From Maritimibacter fusiformis (lineage in GTDB: Bacteria; Pseudomonadota; Alphaproteobacteria; Rhodobacterales; Rhodobacteraceae): 64,000 bases of DNA. The notes under the pieces are model-generated. The model worked only from the letters and a program-made list of their open reading frames with translations. It searched no databases and was not told where the DNA came from. Below are positions 63,367 to 64,000 of this stretch, piece by piece; positions within the stretch are counted from its first letter, which is position 1, and each line of letters opens with the position of its first letter. Location of the stretch: contig NZ_VSIY01000004.1 of assembly GCF_008086115.1 (NCBI RefSeq), positions 659,347 to 723,346 of the forward strand, in the 5' to 3' direction. The translations under genes and the position numbers were made by a program.

Positions 63367-64000
63367 TCACGCCATTCTGTAATTCTCCTGTTTCGTTGTC
63401 ATCGCCCAAATCATGCGGGCCATCTTGTTTGCCAGCGCCACCGCCGCCACCATCCGAGGTTTGCGCGCAACCAGGTTAGCCAGCCAGCGATTGGCGCTGC
63501 CGCCCTTGCGCACGACCCAGCGGATCACGCTCATGGCGCCGACAATCAGGAGTTTGCGGATGTCGCATTGCCCCATCTTGCTGGCAGCGCCAAGTCGGGC
63601 TTTGCCACCTGTTGATCGCTGTCGCGGCACCAATCCCAGCCATGCAGCAAAATTGCGCCCGCTGTCGAAGGTCGAGAGATCCGGTGCGAAGGCGGCAATG
63701 GCACCGGCAGTGACAGGCCCGATACCCGGCATCGTGCAGAGCCGCCGCAACTCGTTGTCAGTCTTCGAGGCGCGCTCAAGCTCGTCAGCCAATTGCTCGA
63801 TAAGCTCGGTCGAGCGGCTGATCTGGTCAAGATAGAGCACGCCCATCGCGCGCACCGGGGCGGGCAAATCCACATCAGGCTGCGCGAGCGCCTGCTGCAG
63901 AATCTTCAAGCTGGCCGGACCCTTGGGAGCCACCGGGCCGAACTCCGCCAAATGGCCGCGCAACGCGTTGATCAACTGGGTCCGCTGCCGCACAAAGCAC
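63367..64000 (-). CDS. IS110-family transposase, partial (runs off the window)
   Basis: C-terminal part of a DEDD transposase of IS110. Visible are RQRTQLINALRGHLAEFG, LCTMPGIGPVTAGAIAAFAP with FDSGRNFAAWLGLVPRQ, and ASKMGQCDIRKLLIVGAMS (transposase_20 domain). The frame stays open through position 64000, so the start and the N-terminal DEDD domain lie beyond the window. No decay is visible in the part seen. Confidence 0.9.
   Translation of the reverse strand, partial: CFVRQRTQLINALRGHLAEFGPVAPKGPASLKILQQALAQPDVDLPAPVRAMGVLYLDQISRSTELIEQLADELERASKTDNELRRLCTMPGIGPVTAGAIAAFAPDLSTFDSGRNFAAWLGLVPRQRSTGGKARLGAASKMGQCDIRKLLIVGAMSVIRWVVRKGGSANRWLANLVARKPRMVAAVALANKMARMIWAMTTKQENYRMA

Overview
This is GC-rich chromosomal DNA that looks like an alphaproteobacterium of the order Rhodobacterales. 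The best evidence is gene order. The cytochrome aa3 assembly string ctaC-ctaB-(CoxF-like)-ctaG-ctaE-surf1 runs directly into thrC, an M16 peptidase and a GNAT gene. A second string, UPF0262 - LMW phosphatase - amidase - infA - maf - rnase G/E - yacG, is typical of the same lineage, and lysyl-tRNA synthetase is the class I type. The genus cannot be read from the sequence.

Layout. (1) 46-8005: an uptake-type [NiFe] hydrogenase operon. It has the Isp arrangement (small subunit - cytochrome b - HdrD-like Fe-S protein - large subunit), with maturation genes hupD, a half-size hupH, hupK, hypA and hypB. A perfect FNR box lies at 600-613. HypC, D, E and F are not in the window. (2) 8047-41102: housekeeping and envelope genes, including a PLD-like lipoprotein, topA, dprA, tldD, the aa3 oxidase assembly operon, thrC, nadD, a PBP4-type peptidase, class I lysS, a beta-helix protein, ppk2 behind a textbook class II FNR promoter, a lytic transglycosylase, a MATE exporter and a CapA-like lipoprotein. 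(3) 41182-43181: infA-maf-rng-yacG. (4) 43309-51562: a purine-degradation cluster running from urate to glyoxylate plus urea: PuuD, HIU hydrolase, a fused allantoinase/OHCU decarboxylase, ureidoglycine aminohydrolase, ureidoglycolate lyase, an NCS2 permease, a LysR regulator and a decayed IclR regulator. Allantoate amidohydrolase is not present here.

(5) 51839 onward is accessory. A tRNA-Phe is followed by about 560 gene-free bases that contain iterated heptamers. Next come a 3'-truncated SIR2-family gene of the kind found in anti-phage defence, an orphan short ORF and an IS21-like terminus. After these lie a tandem UspA protein and a CPA1 antiporter with a cyclic-nucleotide-type sensor domain. 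A quinone/electrophile-response module (divergent HxlR regulator; MhqO-like dioxygenase, MhqD-like hydrolase, small GNAT, pirin) is flanked by decayed IS3 fragments. The window ends inside an IS110-family transposase.

How the parts fit. The hydrogenase operon and ppk2 carry FNR-type boxes, and a third lies between two small divergent genes. This suggests a shared response to oxygen limitation. The purine cluster would supply nitrogen, with PuuD feeding electrons to the respiratory chain. The right-hand 12 kb is a mosaic of insertions. I see no complete novel system. The best leads are the truncated SIR2 gene beside tRNA-Phe, the FNR-controlled ppk2, and the HxlR-governed quinone-detoxification operon.
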